From the NCBI RefSeq assembly GCF_012927115.1, contig NZ_JABBFY010000001.1:1674001-1738000 (forward strand): a DNA stretch of 64,000 nucleotides, given 5' to 3'. Position 1 is the first letter of the stretch. Each line of letters begins with the position of its first letter. Below the pieces are notes generated by a model. That model was not told the DNA's origin and searched no databases. It saw only the letters and a list, made by a program, of their open reading frames with translations. Below, in pieces: positions 23,931 through 32,199 of this stretch. The translations under genes and the position numbers were made by a program. This DNA comes from Sphingomonas sp. G-3-2-10 (lineage in GTDB: Bacteria; Pseudomonadota; Alphaproteobacteria; Sphingomonadales; Sphingomonadaceae).

Positions 23931-25199
23931 ATGGCCGAAGCCTATATCCTCGACGCCGTCCGTACACCCCGCAGCATCGGCAAGCTGGGCAAGGGCGCAT
24001 TGTCCACGATGCACCCGCAGCATGTCGCGGCGACGGTGCTGAAGGCGATCAAGGACCGCAACGACCTCGACACCGCACAGGTGGACGACATCATCTGGGG
24101 CACCAGCGCGCAGATGGGATTGCAGGGCGGCGACCTCGGCCGGATGGCGGCGCTCGACGCGGGCTATGACGTGAAGGCGTCGGGCGTGACGCTCGACCGC
24201 TTCTGCGGCAGCGGCATCACCGCGACGAACCTCGCCGCCGGACAGATCATGTCGGGCATGGAGGATCTGGTGATCGCAGGCGGCACCGAGATGATGTCGC
24301 ACGTCACCGCCTATGGCATGAGCCTGCGCGAAGCCGGAGTAAAATCGGCGGGCGGGATCGGCACCGGCAACCTCCGGCTGCAGGAAAAGCATCCCCAGAC
24401 CAATCAGGGCGTCGCCGCCGATGCGATTGCCGCGATCGAGGGCATCACCCGCGAGGAACTCGACGCTTTCGGGCTGGAGAGCCAGCGCCGCGCGGGCGTA
24501 GCGATGCGCGAAGGGCGGTTCGACAAATCGACCGTGCCGGTGCTGGCCGACGACGGCAGCGTGATCCTCGATCATGAGGAATATCCGCGGCCCGACACGA
24601 CCCTTGAGCAGCTTTCGCAACTCAAGCCCGCCTTCGGCATGTTCGCGGACATGCCCTCGCGGCAGGACGGGCCGACCTTCGGCGAGCTGGTGAAGCAGCG
24701 CTATCCCGATGTGGACATCGTGCCGCTGCACCATGCGGGCACTTCGTCAGGCGTGGTCGATGGCGCGGCGGCGATCCTGCTCGCATCCGAGGATTACATA
24801 AAGCGCACCGGCGCGAAGCCGCGTGCTCGCGTCGTGGCGATGGCCAATATCGGCGACGATCCCACGCTGATGCTCAACGCACCCGTTCCGGCGGCGAGGA
24901 AGGTGCTGGCGAAAGCCGGGCTGAGCATCGGCGACATCGATGTGTGGGAAGTCAACGAAGCCTTTGCCGTGGTGGTCGAGAAGTTCATCCGCGACCTCGG
25001 CATCGATCGCGCGAAGATCAACATCAACGGCGGATCGATCGCGCTGGGCCATCCGATCGGCGCGACCGGGGCGGTGCTGATCGGCACCGCGCTCGACGAA
25101 CTGGAGCGGTCCGGCGGCCGCTATGCGCTGATCACGATGTGCGCGGCAGGCGGCATGGCTCCGGCGATCATCATCGAACGGGTACAGGCGCTTCCCTGA
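23931..25199 (+). CDS. Thiolase (acetyl-CoA acyltransferase)
   Basis: A 422-residue thiolase that would cleave a 3-oxoacyl-CoA with CoA in the last step of beta-oxidation. All catalytic elements are present: nucleophile Cys92 in DRFCGSG, NEAFAVV, His374 in GHPIGATG and Cys404 in CAAGG. The length is slightly above the typical 390 because of extra loops. GAGAG before ATG 23931 supports the start. It shares one base with the next gene (TGATG), so a MarR regulator is coupled to it. Confidence 0.94.
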   Translation: MAEAYILDAVRTPRSIGKLGKGALSTMHPQHVAATVLKAIKDRNDLDTAQVDDIIWGTSAQMGLQGGDLGRMAALDAGYDVKASGVTLDRFCGSGITATNLAAGQIMSGMEDLVIAGGTEMMSHVTAYGMSLREAGVKSAGGIGTGNLRLQEKHPQTNQGVAADAIAAIEGITREELDAFGLESQRRAGVAMREGRFDKSTVPVLADDGSVILDHEEYPRPDTTLEQLSQLKPAFGMFADMPSRQDGPTFGELVKQRYPDVDIVPLHHAGTSSGVVDGAAAILLASEDYIKRTGAKPRARVVAMANIGDDPTLMLNAPVPAARKVLAKAGLSIGDIDVWEVNEAFAVVVEKFIRDLGIDRAKININGGSIALGHPIGATGAVLIGTALDELERSGGRYALITMCAAGGMAPAIIIERVQALP

Positions 25200-25681
25200 T
25201 GGGACATGGCTTCGACGAACCGACGAGCATCAAGCGCAACATCTCGACCAAGATGACGGTGATGGCGCGCCAGCTGCGCAAGCAGTTCGACAATGACCTG
25301 GAGAGTTTCGGAGTCACCCGCTCGCAATGGACCGCGATCGCGGTGGTCGCACGGCGACCGGGCGCGACGCAGCGGATCATCGCCGAAACGCTCGACATGT
25401 CCGAAGCGGCGGCGGGGCGACTGATCGACAAATTGTGCGCCGAAGGCCTGCTCGAGCGGCAGGCCAAGGCCGATGACAAGCGGGCCTGGTGCGTGTCGCT
25501 CACCCCGGCGGCGCGGCCTATCCTCGACAAGGTCGGCAAGGTCGCGGCGCGGCTGGAGGAACATACGTTTCGCGGCTTCGAGGAAGCCGAGTTGAACCAG
25601 CTGAGCGAATTGCTCGACCGGCTCTACGCGAACATCAATTGCGGATCGGAAGAGGCGGAGCCGCAAAAGAAAAGAGCGTGA
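25199..25681 (+). CDS. MarR-family transcriptional regulator
   Basis: A 160-residue winged-helix protein. The recognition helix region QRIIAETLDMSEAAAGRLIDKLCAEGLLER and the wing DDKRAWCVSLTPAA are standard MarR. ATG 25199 overlaps the thiolase stop by one base. Such regulators usually repress their own operon and respond to an aromatic or CoA ligand. The natural target is the 23687-23930 gap, where an 18-bp palindrome lies, but no binding is shown. Confidence 0.9.
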   Translation: MGHGFDEPTSIKRNISTKMTVMARQLRKQFDNDLESFGVTRSQWTAIAVVARRPGATQRIIAETLDMSEAAAGRLIDKLCAEGLLERQAKADDKRAWCVSLTPAARPILDKVGKVAARLEEHTFRGFEEAELNQLSELLDRLYANINCGSEEAEPQKKRA

Positions 25682-25704
25682 CCCGAACCAGCCGGGCCAC
25701 GCTC
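25674..25704. terminator. Hairpin after MarR gene
   Basis: A 12-bp stem with one mismatch (GAGCGTGACCCG against CGGGCCACGCTC) and a 7-base loop starts in the last MarR codons and lies between convergent genes. There is no clear T-tract. Confidence 0.5.
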
Positions 25705-25732
25705 AGGTCTTCGCGCGGAGGAGCGCGTGAGA

Positions 25733-26005
25733 TCAGCGGGTCGAAGCGATCTGTGCGCGGGTCAGGCTGGTCACGATCTTGCCGCCGTCGACGCTGAGAG
25801 TCGACGCGGGAACGGTCACGAGCTTGCCCGAAAGCATCACCTGCGCCGAGCCGTCCGGCGAGACGCGATAGACGGCGGCGACGCGCTTGCCCTCGGCGTC
25901 GAACAGCATCTTGCCCGCGGTCGCGACCGGGGCGTTCTGGGCCACGGCGACGGTCGGAACGGCTGCGGCGACGGCAAGGGCGAGCAGGGCGAAAGTCTTC
26001 TTCAC
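25733..26005 (-). CDS. Small secreted protein of unknown function
   Basis: A 90-residue exported protein. GTG 26005 follows AGGAG by 8 bases and begins a clear signal peptide (VKKTFALLALAVAAAVPTVAVAQ, 23 residues). The mature part (KMLFDAEGKRVAAVYRVSPDGSAQVMLSGKLVTVPASTLSVDGGKIVTSLTRAQI, given only as a description of about 65 residues) is beta-rich and resembles small periplasmic proteins found across sphingomonads. No catalytic motif is visible. It is convergent with the MarR gene and divergent from the gene at 26176. Confidence 0.8.
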   Translation of the reverse strand: MKKTFALLALAVAAAVPTVAVAQNAPVATAGKMLFDAEGKRVAAVYRVSPDGSAQVMLSGKLVTVPASTLSVDGGKIVTSLTRAQIASTR

Positions 26006-26175
26006 GGGAGAACTCCTAATAGCTGATGGATCGCATCCATCAGGCATCCTCTTAATTGCTAACCTAGTTTAGGGATTACTGACGGAGAGTCAAGTGAGGG
26101 TGTGTCATTTTTATTCTCGGCCGGGCGCGAACCACGGAAATTGACGCGGGAAGCCACGGAGCTAAGCATCGCCCG

Positions 26176-26532
26176 ATGGCCAAAGCTGATCGTCTCGAAC
26201 GCCTCGATGCGCACCGTGTGGAACTTGAGGCGGAATATGCCGCCGCGCTGATCGCCGCCCTGCGCGCGACGGCGTCGGGCAAATGGGGCCTGTTCGACCA
26301 TGTTGGCGACCGCACGATGCGCGCCGCGATTGCGCCGGTCATCGACAATCTCAGCGAGCTCGGCGAAGCGATCGACAAGGCGCGGGCGCAACTCGGGCTG
26401 GAGCCGTTCGAGCTACAACAGCAATTCCTCGCCTCGCGGGGCAAGCCGGGTCCGCAGGCGGTCGGCGAGCCAAAACAGGCCCGGGCCTGGCTCGATCGCC
26501 TCGCCGCTGACGGTCACGCCCCTCTCCCATAG
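26176..26532 (+). CDS. Small helical hypothetical protein
   Basis: A 118-residue soluble, mostly helical protein (MAKADRLERLDAHRVELEAEYAAALIAALR). I recognise no catalytic motif. The segment ASGKWGLFDHVGDRT recurs, as far as I recall, in conserved hypothetical proteins of sphingomonads. There is no clear ribosome-binding site before ATG 26176. It stands alone between divergent and convergent neighbours. Confidence 0.65.
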   Translation: MAKADRLERLDAHRVELEAEYAAALIAALRATASGKWGLFDHVGDRTMRAAIAPVIDNLSELGEAIDKARAQLGLEPFELQQQFLASRGKPGPQAVGEPKQARAWLDRLAADGHAPLP

Positions 26533-26537
26533 GGAGA
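26523..26537. terminator. Short hairpin after 26532 stop
   Basis: TCTCCC and GGGAGA form a 6-bp stem with loop ATA across the stop codon, followed by an A-rich stretch that reads as T-rich on the minus strand. Weak candidate for the convergent SDR gene. Confidence 0.35.
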
Positions 26538-26557
26538 AGAAAAGGGAAGCCCGCCTC

Positions 26558-27349
26558 TCAGCGCGGCGGCATCCGGATCGCGCCGTCGATGCGGTAGGTC
26601 TGGCCGTTCATATAGCTGTTGCGGACCAGCTCCATCACCAGGCTGGCGAACTCGTCGGGATTGCCCAGCCGCTTGGGGAACGGGACTGAGGCGTTCAACG
26701 CGTCCCACATCGCCGGGTTGATCTCCTTGAAACGCATCATCGGCGGCGTGGCGAAGATGCCCGGCATGATCGAATTCACCCGGATGCCAAGGTCCATCAG
26801 ATCGCGCGCCATCGGCAGGACGAGGCCGTTCACGCCTGCTTTCAGCGAGCCATAGGCGACCTGCCCGATCTGGCCGTCCTGCGCCGCCGCGCTGGAGGTC
26901 AGGACGATCGTGCCGCGACCGCCATCCTCGTCCGGCTCCAGCCCGGCCATCCCCAGTGCCGAGATCGACGCCATGCGATAGGAAGCGATCAGGATGCCCT
27001 GTGCCGAGATCGCATAATCCTCGGTCGACAGGCGCTTGAAGCCGCCGGTCTCCTTGTCCTTGCTCACCGTCTTGCCGCCCTTGGCGAACATCGCGCAATG
27101 GACCAGCACCTGCTCCTGTCCATTGGCGGCGCGGGCGGCGTCGAACCCGGCCAGCGCGCTTTCCTCGGACATGATGTCGACCTTGACGAAGGTCGCCCCC
27201 TGTTCCTCCGCGACCCGCCTGCCCAGTTCTTCGTTCAGATCGAAGATCGCAACCTTCGCGCCCGCCGCGCGCAGTGCGCGGACGGTGGCGAAGCCGAGGC
27301 CGGAAGCCCCGCCAGTGACGATGGCGGACAGTGACGAGTCGATCTTCAT
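26558..27349 (-). CDS. SDR, 3-hydroxyacyl-CoA dehydrogenase type-2-like
   Basis: A 263-residue SDR with TGGASGLGFATV (about 14-25), the catalytic serine in VLTSSAAAQDGQIGQ and the pair in YGSLK. This spacing is that of HSD17B10-like 3-hydroxyacyl-CoA dehydrogenases, which oxidise 3-hydroxyacyl-CoA or hydroxysteroids. GGAGAGG lies about 10 bases before ATG 27349. It is divergent from the CoA-transferase/ligase operon at 27579, so the intervening 229 bp probably controls both. Confidence 0.87.
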   Translation of the reverse strand: MKIDSSLSAIVTGGASGLGFATVRALRAAGAKVAIFDLNEELGRRVAEEQGATFVKVDIMSEESALAGFDAARAANGQEQVLVHCAMFAKGGKTVSKDKETGGFKRLSTEDYAISAQGILIASYRMASISALGMAGLEPDEDGGRGTIVLTSSAAAQDGQIGQVAYGSLKAGVNGLVLPMARDLMDLGIRVNSIMPGIFATPPMMRFKEINPAMWDALNASVPFPKRLGNPDEFASLVMELVRNSYMNGQTYRIDGAIRMPPR

Positions 27350-27418
27350 GCTGGCTGTGCCTCTCCTGTTCGGTCCCGCTATCGGCCGGAATCCGCCGCC
27401 GCTCAACGCGTCGGCTAA

Positions 27419-27437
27419 GCGATATTACGGATATCGC
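27419..27437. promoter_or_regulatory. Perfect 19-bp palindrome, candidate operator
   Basis: GCGATAT-TACGG-ATATCGC, a perfect 7-5-7 dyad in the 229-bp divergent gap between the SDR and CoA-transferase genes. It is AT-richer than its surroundings. A second short repeat, GGCGCC-GCGT-GGCGCC at 27545-27560, lies just before the CoA-transferase start. Confidence 0.45.
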
Positions 27438-27578
27438 GGCGGCGTTTGCACCCCTCTCTCATCGTACCGGCGATAGCATTGGGGCGACACGCGTTTCCGG
27501 GTTTCCGGCGTTCGTACCTGCTCCTAGGCTTTGCCCCAATTGAAGGCGCCGCGTGGCGCCAGGGGCTATGGTTGCTTT

Positions 27579-28805
27579 ATGACGCAGGTAATGCAGGGCG
27601 TGCGCGTCCTCGAAGTTGCTCAGTTCACCTATGTGCCGGCGGCGGGCGCGATCCTGGCCGACTGGGGCGCGGACGTGATCAAGGTCGAGCACCCGGTGCG
27701 CGGCGATACGCAGCGCGGCTTCCTCAACATGGGCGGGGTGAAGCTGGATCCGCTGCGCCATACCCTGTTCGAGCATCCCAATCGCGGCAAGCGCAGCATC
27801 GGCATCGATCTGTCGACGCCCGAGGGACAGGAAGTCCTCTACGAGCTCGCGAAGAGCTGCGACGTGTTCCTGACCAACTACCTCCCCCAGCATCGCCAGA
27901 AGAACAAGTTCGATATCGAGCATATCCGCGCGGCGAACCCGAACATCATCTACGCCCGCGGCAGTGCGCTGGGGAACAAGGGACCGGAGCGCGAAGTCGG
28001 CGGGTTCGACGGCACCTGTTTCTGGTCGCGCAGCGGCGTGGCCTGGTCGATGACCCCGGCCGAACTGCCCGGGCCGATCACGCAGGGCATCCCGGCGTTC
28101 GGGGACTCGATCGGCGGCATGTTCATCGCCGGCGGCATCTCCGCTGCGTTGCTCCACCGCGAGAAGACCGGCGAAGCGGTAGAGCTCGACGGATCGCTGC
28201 TGAGCGCGGGATGGTGGGCATCGGGCGCGCTGGTGTCACAGGTGATGGAGACCGGCCAGCTGACCCGCAATTCGATGCCGACCTCGGGCGGATCGCTGCG
28301 CAACCCCTTCATGGGCAATTTCACCACCTCGGACGGCGGTACGATCAACCTGTGCATGGTCAGCCCGACCGGCCTGATCGAGGACACGTTCGAGATGGTC
28401 GGCGTACCCGAAGCCGCGAAAGATCCGCGCTTCGCCGACGTCCCCTCGCTGATCGAGAACGCCGGCGCGGCGAGCGACATCCTGGTCAAGGCCTTCGCCC
28501 AGAAGCCCTTCGCCTATTGGCGCGAGCATCTGAAGGCGATGAAGGGGCAATGGGCGCCGATCCAGAGCTTCGAGGATCTGCTGACCGACGAACAGGCGCT
28601 GGCCAACGACATGATCGTCGAAGTGGAAGGCGCCGATGGCGGCGCGCCGCTGCGGCTGGTGCGCGGGCCGATCCAGTTCAACGGCGAGCCGCTGGCAGCG
28701 ACCCGCTCGCCCCAGGCTTCGGAACATACCGAGCTGGTGCTGATGGAACTGGGCATCGAATGGGATCGGATCGAAGCGCTGAAATCGAGCGGCGCGATCG
28801 CCTGA
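27579..28805 (+). CDS. CaiB/BaiF (class III) CoA-transferase homologue
   Basis: A 408-residue class III CoA-transferase: MQGVRVLEVAQFTYVPAAGAILADWGADVIKVEHP, then NRGKRSIGIDLSTPEG and GGFDGTCFWSRSG. At the place of the family's acidic catalytic residue the sequence reads VELDGSLLSAGWW, with Ser209 where Asp is usual. This may mean another acidic residue is used or that the protein is not a true transferase. The start ATG 27579 has only a distant AGGGG. It heads an operon with a small Cys-containing protein and two acyl-CoA synthetases. Confidence 0.88.
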   Translation: MTQVMQGVRVLEVAQFTYVPAAGAILADWGADVIKVEHPVRGDTQRGFLNMGGVKLDPLRHTLFEHPNRGKRSIGIDLSTPEGQEVLYELAKSCDVFLTNYLPQHRQKNKFDIEHIRAANPNIIYARGSALGNKGPEREVGGFDGTCFWSRSGVAWSMTPAELPGPITQGIPAFGDSIGGMFIAGGISAALLHREKTGEAVELDGSLLSAGWWASGALVSQVMETGQLTRNSMPTSGGSLRNPFMGNFTTSDGGTINLCMVSPTGLIEDTFEMVGVPEAAKDPRFADVPSLIENAGAASDILVKAFAQKPFAYWREHLKAMKGQWAPIQSFEDLLTDEQALANDMIVEVEGADGGAPLRLVRGPIQFNGEPLAATRSPQASEHTELVLMELGIEWDRIEALKSSGAIA

Positions 28806-28825
28806 GCGACACGAGGATTTGCGAG

Positions 28826-29116
28826 ATGAAACCCGGAACCAAACTCAAGAGCGCAGTCTGCGACACCGAAGCGATGGTGATCCGCGCGGGCGCGGGCACG
28901 ATCGAATGCGGCGGCGCGCCGATGGCCGAAGCGAAGCCGGAAACGGTCGGTGCGATCGATCCGGCGCACGCCAACGGCACGCTGATGGGCAAGCGTTATG
29001 TCGACGCGGCGGGCACGTTCGAATTGCTCTGCGTGAAGCCGGGCAAAGGCTCGATGTCGGTCGACGGCGTGGCGCTGATCATCAAGGAAGCCAAGCCGCT
29101 GCCGGCTTCGGACTGA
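28826..29116 (+). CDS. Small Cys-containing protein in CoA-ligase operon
   Basis: A 96-residue soluble protein (MKPGTKLKSAVCDTEAMVIR) with cysteines at 12, 28 and 69; CDT and CGG may form part of a small metal or redox site. The C-terminal half (AGTFELLCVKPGKGSMSVDG) looks beta-rich. I recall similar small proteins beside acyl-CoA synthetase genes in actinobacteria, with no known function. It lies 20 bases after the CoA-transferase and 10 before the synthetase, so it is clearly part of the operon. GAGG lies 9 bases before the ATG. Confidence 0.75.
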   Translation: MKPGTKLKSAVCDTEAMVIRAGAGTIECGGAPMAEAKPETVGAIDPAHANGTLMGKRYVDAAGTFELLCVKPGKGSMSVDGVALIIKEAKPLPASD

Positions 29117-29126
29117 CCGCAAGACG

Positions 29127-30611
29127 ATGAATATCGCGCTGTTCCTCGAAATGGCGGCGGAGGCCGCGCCGGACCGCGTCGGCATCGTGTGCGACGGACG
29201 GCGCTGGAGCTATGCCGAGCTGCTGGCCGGCGCGCGGGGCGCCGCGACGCTGATCCGCGAAAGCGGCTGCGCGCATGTCGCGCTGCTCGACGAAAGCAGC
29301 GAAGCGGCAGCGATGGCGCTGTTCGGCGCGGCGATCGCGGGCGTACCTTATGTGCCGCTCAACTACCGGCTGGCCGATACCGATCTGGCCGCGTTGCTGG
29401 AACGCGTGACGCCCGCGCTGATCGTGGGCGAGGCCGGGCGGGTGAAGCGGCTCTGCCCGTCTGATGCCAATCGGGTGATGTCGCGCGGCGAATTGGTCGA
29501 GGCGGCGCTGGCGGCGGAACCGGCGAGCGAAGCCGATGACGGCGAAGGCATCGCGATCCAGCTCTTCACCAGCGGCACCACCGCCGCGCCCAAGGCCGCG
29601 ATCCTGCGCCATGCCAATCTGGTGTCCTACATTCTCGGCACGATCGAATTCGGTTCGGCGGACGAAGCCGACGCCGCACTGGTCAGCGTGCCGCCCTATC
29701 ACATCGCGGGCATCGCGGCGTTGCTCAGCTCGATCTATGCCCAACGCCGCATCCTGCTGCTCCCCGCCTTCGATCCCGCCGCCTGGCTGGCGCTGGCAGC
29801 CGCGGAAGGCGCGAGCAATGCGTTCGTCGTGCCGACCATGCTCTCGCGCATCGTCGAGGCTATGGGCGAGGATGCCGCCCTGCCCCGCCTGAAATCGATC
29901 GCCTATGGCGGCGGCAAGATGCCGCTGGAACTGATCCGCCTGGCGCTGGAGCGCTTTCCCGCAACCGGCTTCACCAACGCCTATGGCCTCACCGAAACGA
30001 GCTCGACGGTCGCCCTGCTCGGTCCCGACGAGCATCGCGCGGCACATGGCTCAAGCGATCCCCGGGTGCAGGCGCGGCTGGCCTCGGTCGGCAAGCCGCT
30101 GCCCACGGTCGAGCTGGAAATCCGCGACGAGGACGGCAAGGCCCTGCCCCCCGGCGAGCGCGGCGAAATCTATGTGCGCGGCGATCAGGTCTCGGGCGAA
30201 TATAAGGAACGCAGCGCGCTCGACGCGGACGGCTGGTTCGCCACCCGCGACGCGGGCTGGATCGACGAGGACGGCTATCTGTTCCTCTCCGGCCGCGCCG
30301 ACGACGTGATCGTGCGCGGCGGCGAGAATATCTCGCCCGGCGAGATCGAGGATGTGCTGCTGACCCATCCGGCGGTGGCCGATGCGGCGGCGGTGGCGAT
30401 CCCATCGCTCGAATGGGGCGAGGCGGTCGGCGTGGCGCTGATGGTGCGCGATACGCATGACCTGCCCGCCACCGATGCGCTCCGCACGCTGGTGCGCGAC
30501 CGGCTGCGCTCGTCGCGCGTGCCGGAGAAGATCCTGTTCGTCGAAGCGCTGCCCTATAACGAGATGGGCAAGCTGTTGCGGCGCGAGGTCAAGAAGCTGT
30601 TCGCGGGCTGA
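29127..30611 (+). CDS. AMP-dependent acyl-CoA synthetase
   Basis: A 494-residue member of the ANL superfamily, forming an acyl-AMP and then an acyl-CoA. The P-loop is FTSGTTAAPKAA, the A5 motif YGLTETSS, the A7/A8 region YLFLSGRADDVIVRGGENISPGEIEDVL, and the catalytic A10 lysine stands in EMGKLLRREV. The length is normal. Part of the 27579-32093 operon. The acid it activates is unknown; neighbours suggest a ring-derived or terpenoid acid. Confidence 0.92.
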   Translation: MNIALFLEMAAEAAPDRVGIVCDGRRWSYAELLAGARGAATLIRESGCAHVALLDESSEAAAMALFGAAIAGVPYVPLNYRLADTDLAALLERVTPALIVGEAGRVKRLCPSDANRVMSRGELVEAALAAEPASEADDGEGIAIQLFTSGTTAAPKAAILRHANLVSYILGTIEFGSADEADAALVSVPPYHIAGIAALLSSIYAQRRILLLPAFDPAAWLALAAAEGASNAFVVPTMLSRIVEAMGEDAALPRLKSIAYGGGKMPLELIRLALERFPATGFTNAYGLTETSSTVALLGPDEHRAAHGSSDPRVQARLASVGKPLPTVELEIRDEDGKALPPGERGEIYVRGDQVSGEYKERSALDADGWFATRDAGWIDEDGYLFLSGRADDVIVRGGENISPGEIEDVLLTHPAVADAAAVAIPSLEWGEAVGVALMVRDTHDLPATDALRTLVRDRLRSSRVPEKILFVEALPYNEMGKLLRREVKKLFAG

Positions 30612-30617
30612 TCCGCG

Positions 30618-32093
30618 ATGGCCAGCCTGCAACAGCGCAGCATCGAAGCACTGGCCCGAGATCCGGCGTTGCCCGCGATCGAATTCGAGCAACGCTGGTT
30701 CGACTGGGGCGATGTCCGTCGCGTCGCGAGCGGCGTGCAGGCGGCGCTGACGGCAAGCGGCGTGGGTCCGCGCGCGCCCGTGGCATTCGTGCCCCGCAAT
30801 CGGCCGGAATCGATCGCCGCGCTGCTGGCGCTGACCGCGCAGGGGCGGACGATCCGCATGGTCTATGCCTTTCAGTCCCCCGCCGGGATCGCCGCGAGCA
30901 TCGCGCGATGCGAGCCCGGCGCGGTGATCGCCCATGCCGAAGACTTCACGCCCGAAGTAAGGGCGATTCTGGCGCGCGAAGGGATCGCGGCAGTGGCGCT
31001 GGATGCGATGGACGCGACGCTGCTGGCCGGAGCCGGCGCGGCGGGTGGCCGCATCGGTCCCGACGAGCCCCGGATCGAGATCCTCACCAGCGGCACGACC
31101 GGCCCGCCCAAGCAATTCCCGATCAGCTACCGGCTGCTGGAACAGCATTTCCTCTCCACCGCGCTGACCGCGCGGCAGGGCGACGCGCCGGAGACGCTGC
31201 CGCCGTTCCTGCTGTTCTTCCCGCTGGGGAACATCACCGGCATCTATTCGACACTGCCCATGCTGATCCGGGGGCAACGGGTGGCGCTGCTCGAACGCTT
31301 CTCGATCGCGGCATGGCATGACCATGTGCTGCGCTGGCGACCGGCGCATTCGGGGCTGCCGCCGTCGTGCGTGCAACAAGTGCTGGATGCGGAGATCCCG
31401 CGCGAGGACCTGGCGTCGATCCGCTATCTCGGCACCGGTGCTGCGGCGCTCGATCCCGCGGTACAGCGGGCGTTCGAGGCGCGCTATGACATTCCGATCC
31501 TGCTGTCCTATGGCGCCACCGAGTTCGCAGGTCCGGTCGCAGCGATGACGCCCGAGCTCCATGCCGAATGGGGTGAAGCCAAGCTGGGATCGGTCGGCCG
31601 CGCGATGCCCGGCGCGCAACTGCGCGTGGTCGATCCGGACAGCGGTGCGGAACTGCCACCGGGCAGCGAAGGACTGCTCGAAGTCGTCTCCCCCCGGATT
31701 GGACCGGACTGGATCCGCACTTCGGACATCGCACTGATCGATGCCGACGGCTTCCTGTTCCATCGCGGCCGGGCCGACGGCGCGATCGTGCGCGGCGGTT
31801 TCAAAATCCTGCCCGAGACGATCGAACGGGCGCTGGCGCTGCATCCCGCCGTGGCCGAAGTATCAGTGGTCGGCGTGCCCGACCGGCGGCTCGGCGAAGT
31901 GCCTGCTGCCGCGATTCGACTCAGGCCCGGCGCGCCCGAACCGAGTGTGGAATCGCTGGAGAATCACGTCCGGAATCACGTCCTCGCAACGCATGTTCCG
32001 GTGCTCTGGCGGTTCTGCGATGCCCTTCCCCGTACCCCTTCGCTCAAGCTCGATCGCATGGCGGTGCGCGAGTTTTTCCAATCGGATCAATGA
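30618..32093 (+). CDS. Second AMP-dependent acyl-CoA synthetase, more divergent
   Basis: A 491-residue ANL-superfamily enzyme starting 6 bases after the first synthetase. The P-loop LTSGTTGPPKQFPI is intact, the A5 motif reads YGATEFAG, and the hinge is FLFHRGRADGAIVRGGFKI. The A10 lysine may be the K in TPSLKLDR. The A8 stretch lacks the usual GENI, having GGFKILPETIE, which is common in ligases for bulky acids. It could activate a different intermediate of the same pathway. The start ATG 30618 has a poor ribosome-binding site and relies on coupling. Confidence 0.9.
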   Translation: MASLQQRSIEALARDPALPAIEFEQRWFDWGDVRRVASGVQAALTASGVGPRAPVAFVPRNRPESIAALLALTAQGRTIRMVYAFQSPAGIAASIARCEPGAVIAHAEDFTPEVRAILAREGIAAVALDAMDATLLAGAGAAGGRIGPDEPRIEILTSGTTGPPKQFPISYRLLEQHFLSTALTARQGDAPETLPPFLLFFPLGNITGIYSTLPMLIRGQRVALLERFSIAAWHDHVLRWRPAHSGLPPSCVQQVLDAEIPREDLASIRYLGTGAAALDPAVQRAFEARYDIPILLSYGATEFAGPVAAMTPELHAEWGEAKLGSVGRAMPGAQLRVVDPDSGAELPPGSEGLLEVVSPRIGPDWIRTSDIALIDADGFLFHRGRADGAIVRGGFKILPETIERALALHPAVAEVSVVGVPDRRLGEVPAAAIRLRPGAPEPSVESLENHVRNHVLATHVPVLWRFCDALPRTPSLKLDRMAVREFFQSDQ

Positions 32094-32100
32094 CAAGGAA

Positions 32101-32113
32101 CGTTGCTGCAACG
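32101..32113. promoter_or_regulatory. 13-bp palindrome before IclR gene
   Basis: CGTTGC-T-GCAACG is a perfect dyad 8 bases after the synthetase stop and 27 bases before a consensus -35 box. It is a candidate operator for the IclR protein or a short transcript hairpin. Confidence 0.35.
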
Positions 32114-32139
32114 CAAAAACGAGAGCCTCTCATTTTTAT

Positions 32140-32176
32140 TTGACAAGCCAGCCCGGTTTAGTGAACAACTATGTTG
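32140..32176 (+). promoter_or_regulatory. Candidate promoter/operator of the IclR gene
   Basis: A perfect -35 consensus TTGACA at 32140-32145 lies in a markedly AT-rich stretch before the IclR gene. The -10 is weak (around 32163, 17 bases on). A short dyad CAAC-TAT-GTTG at 32166-32176 overlaps the expected -10/start site, as an autorepressor site would. Confidence 0.4.
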
Positions 32177-32199
32177 ATAAATAAGCATAGGAGAGGGCC

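Noticed and set aside
27545..27560. GGCGCC-GCGT-GGCGCC as an operator
   Set aside because: GGCGCC is a common self-complementary hexamer in GC-rich DNA, and two copies 4 bases apart are weak evidence.
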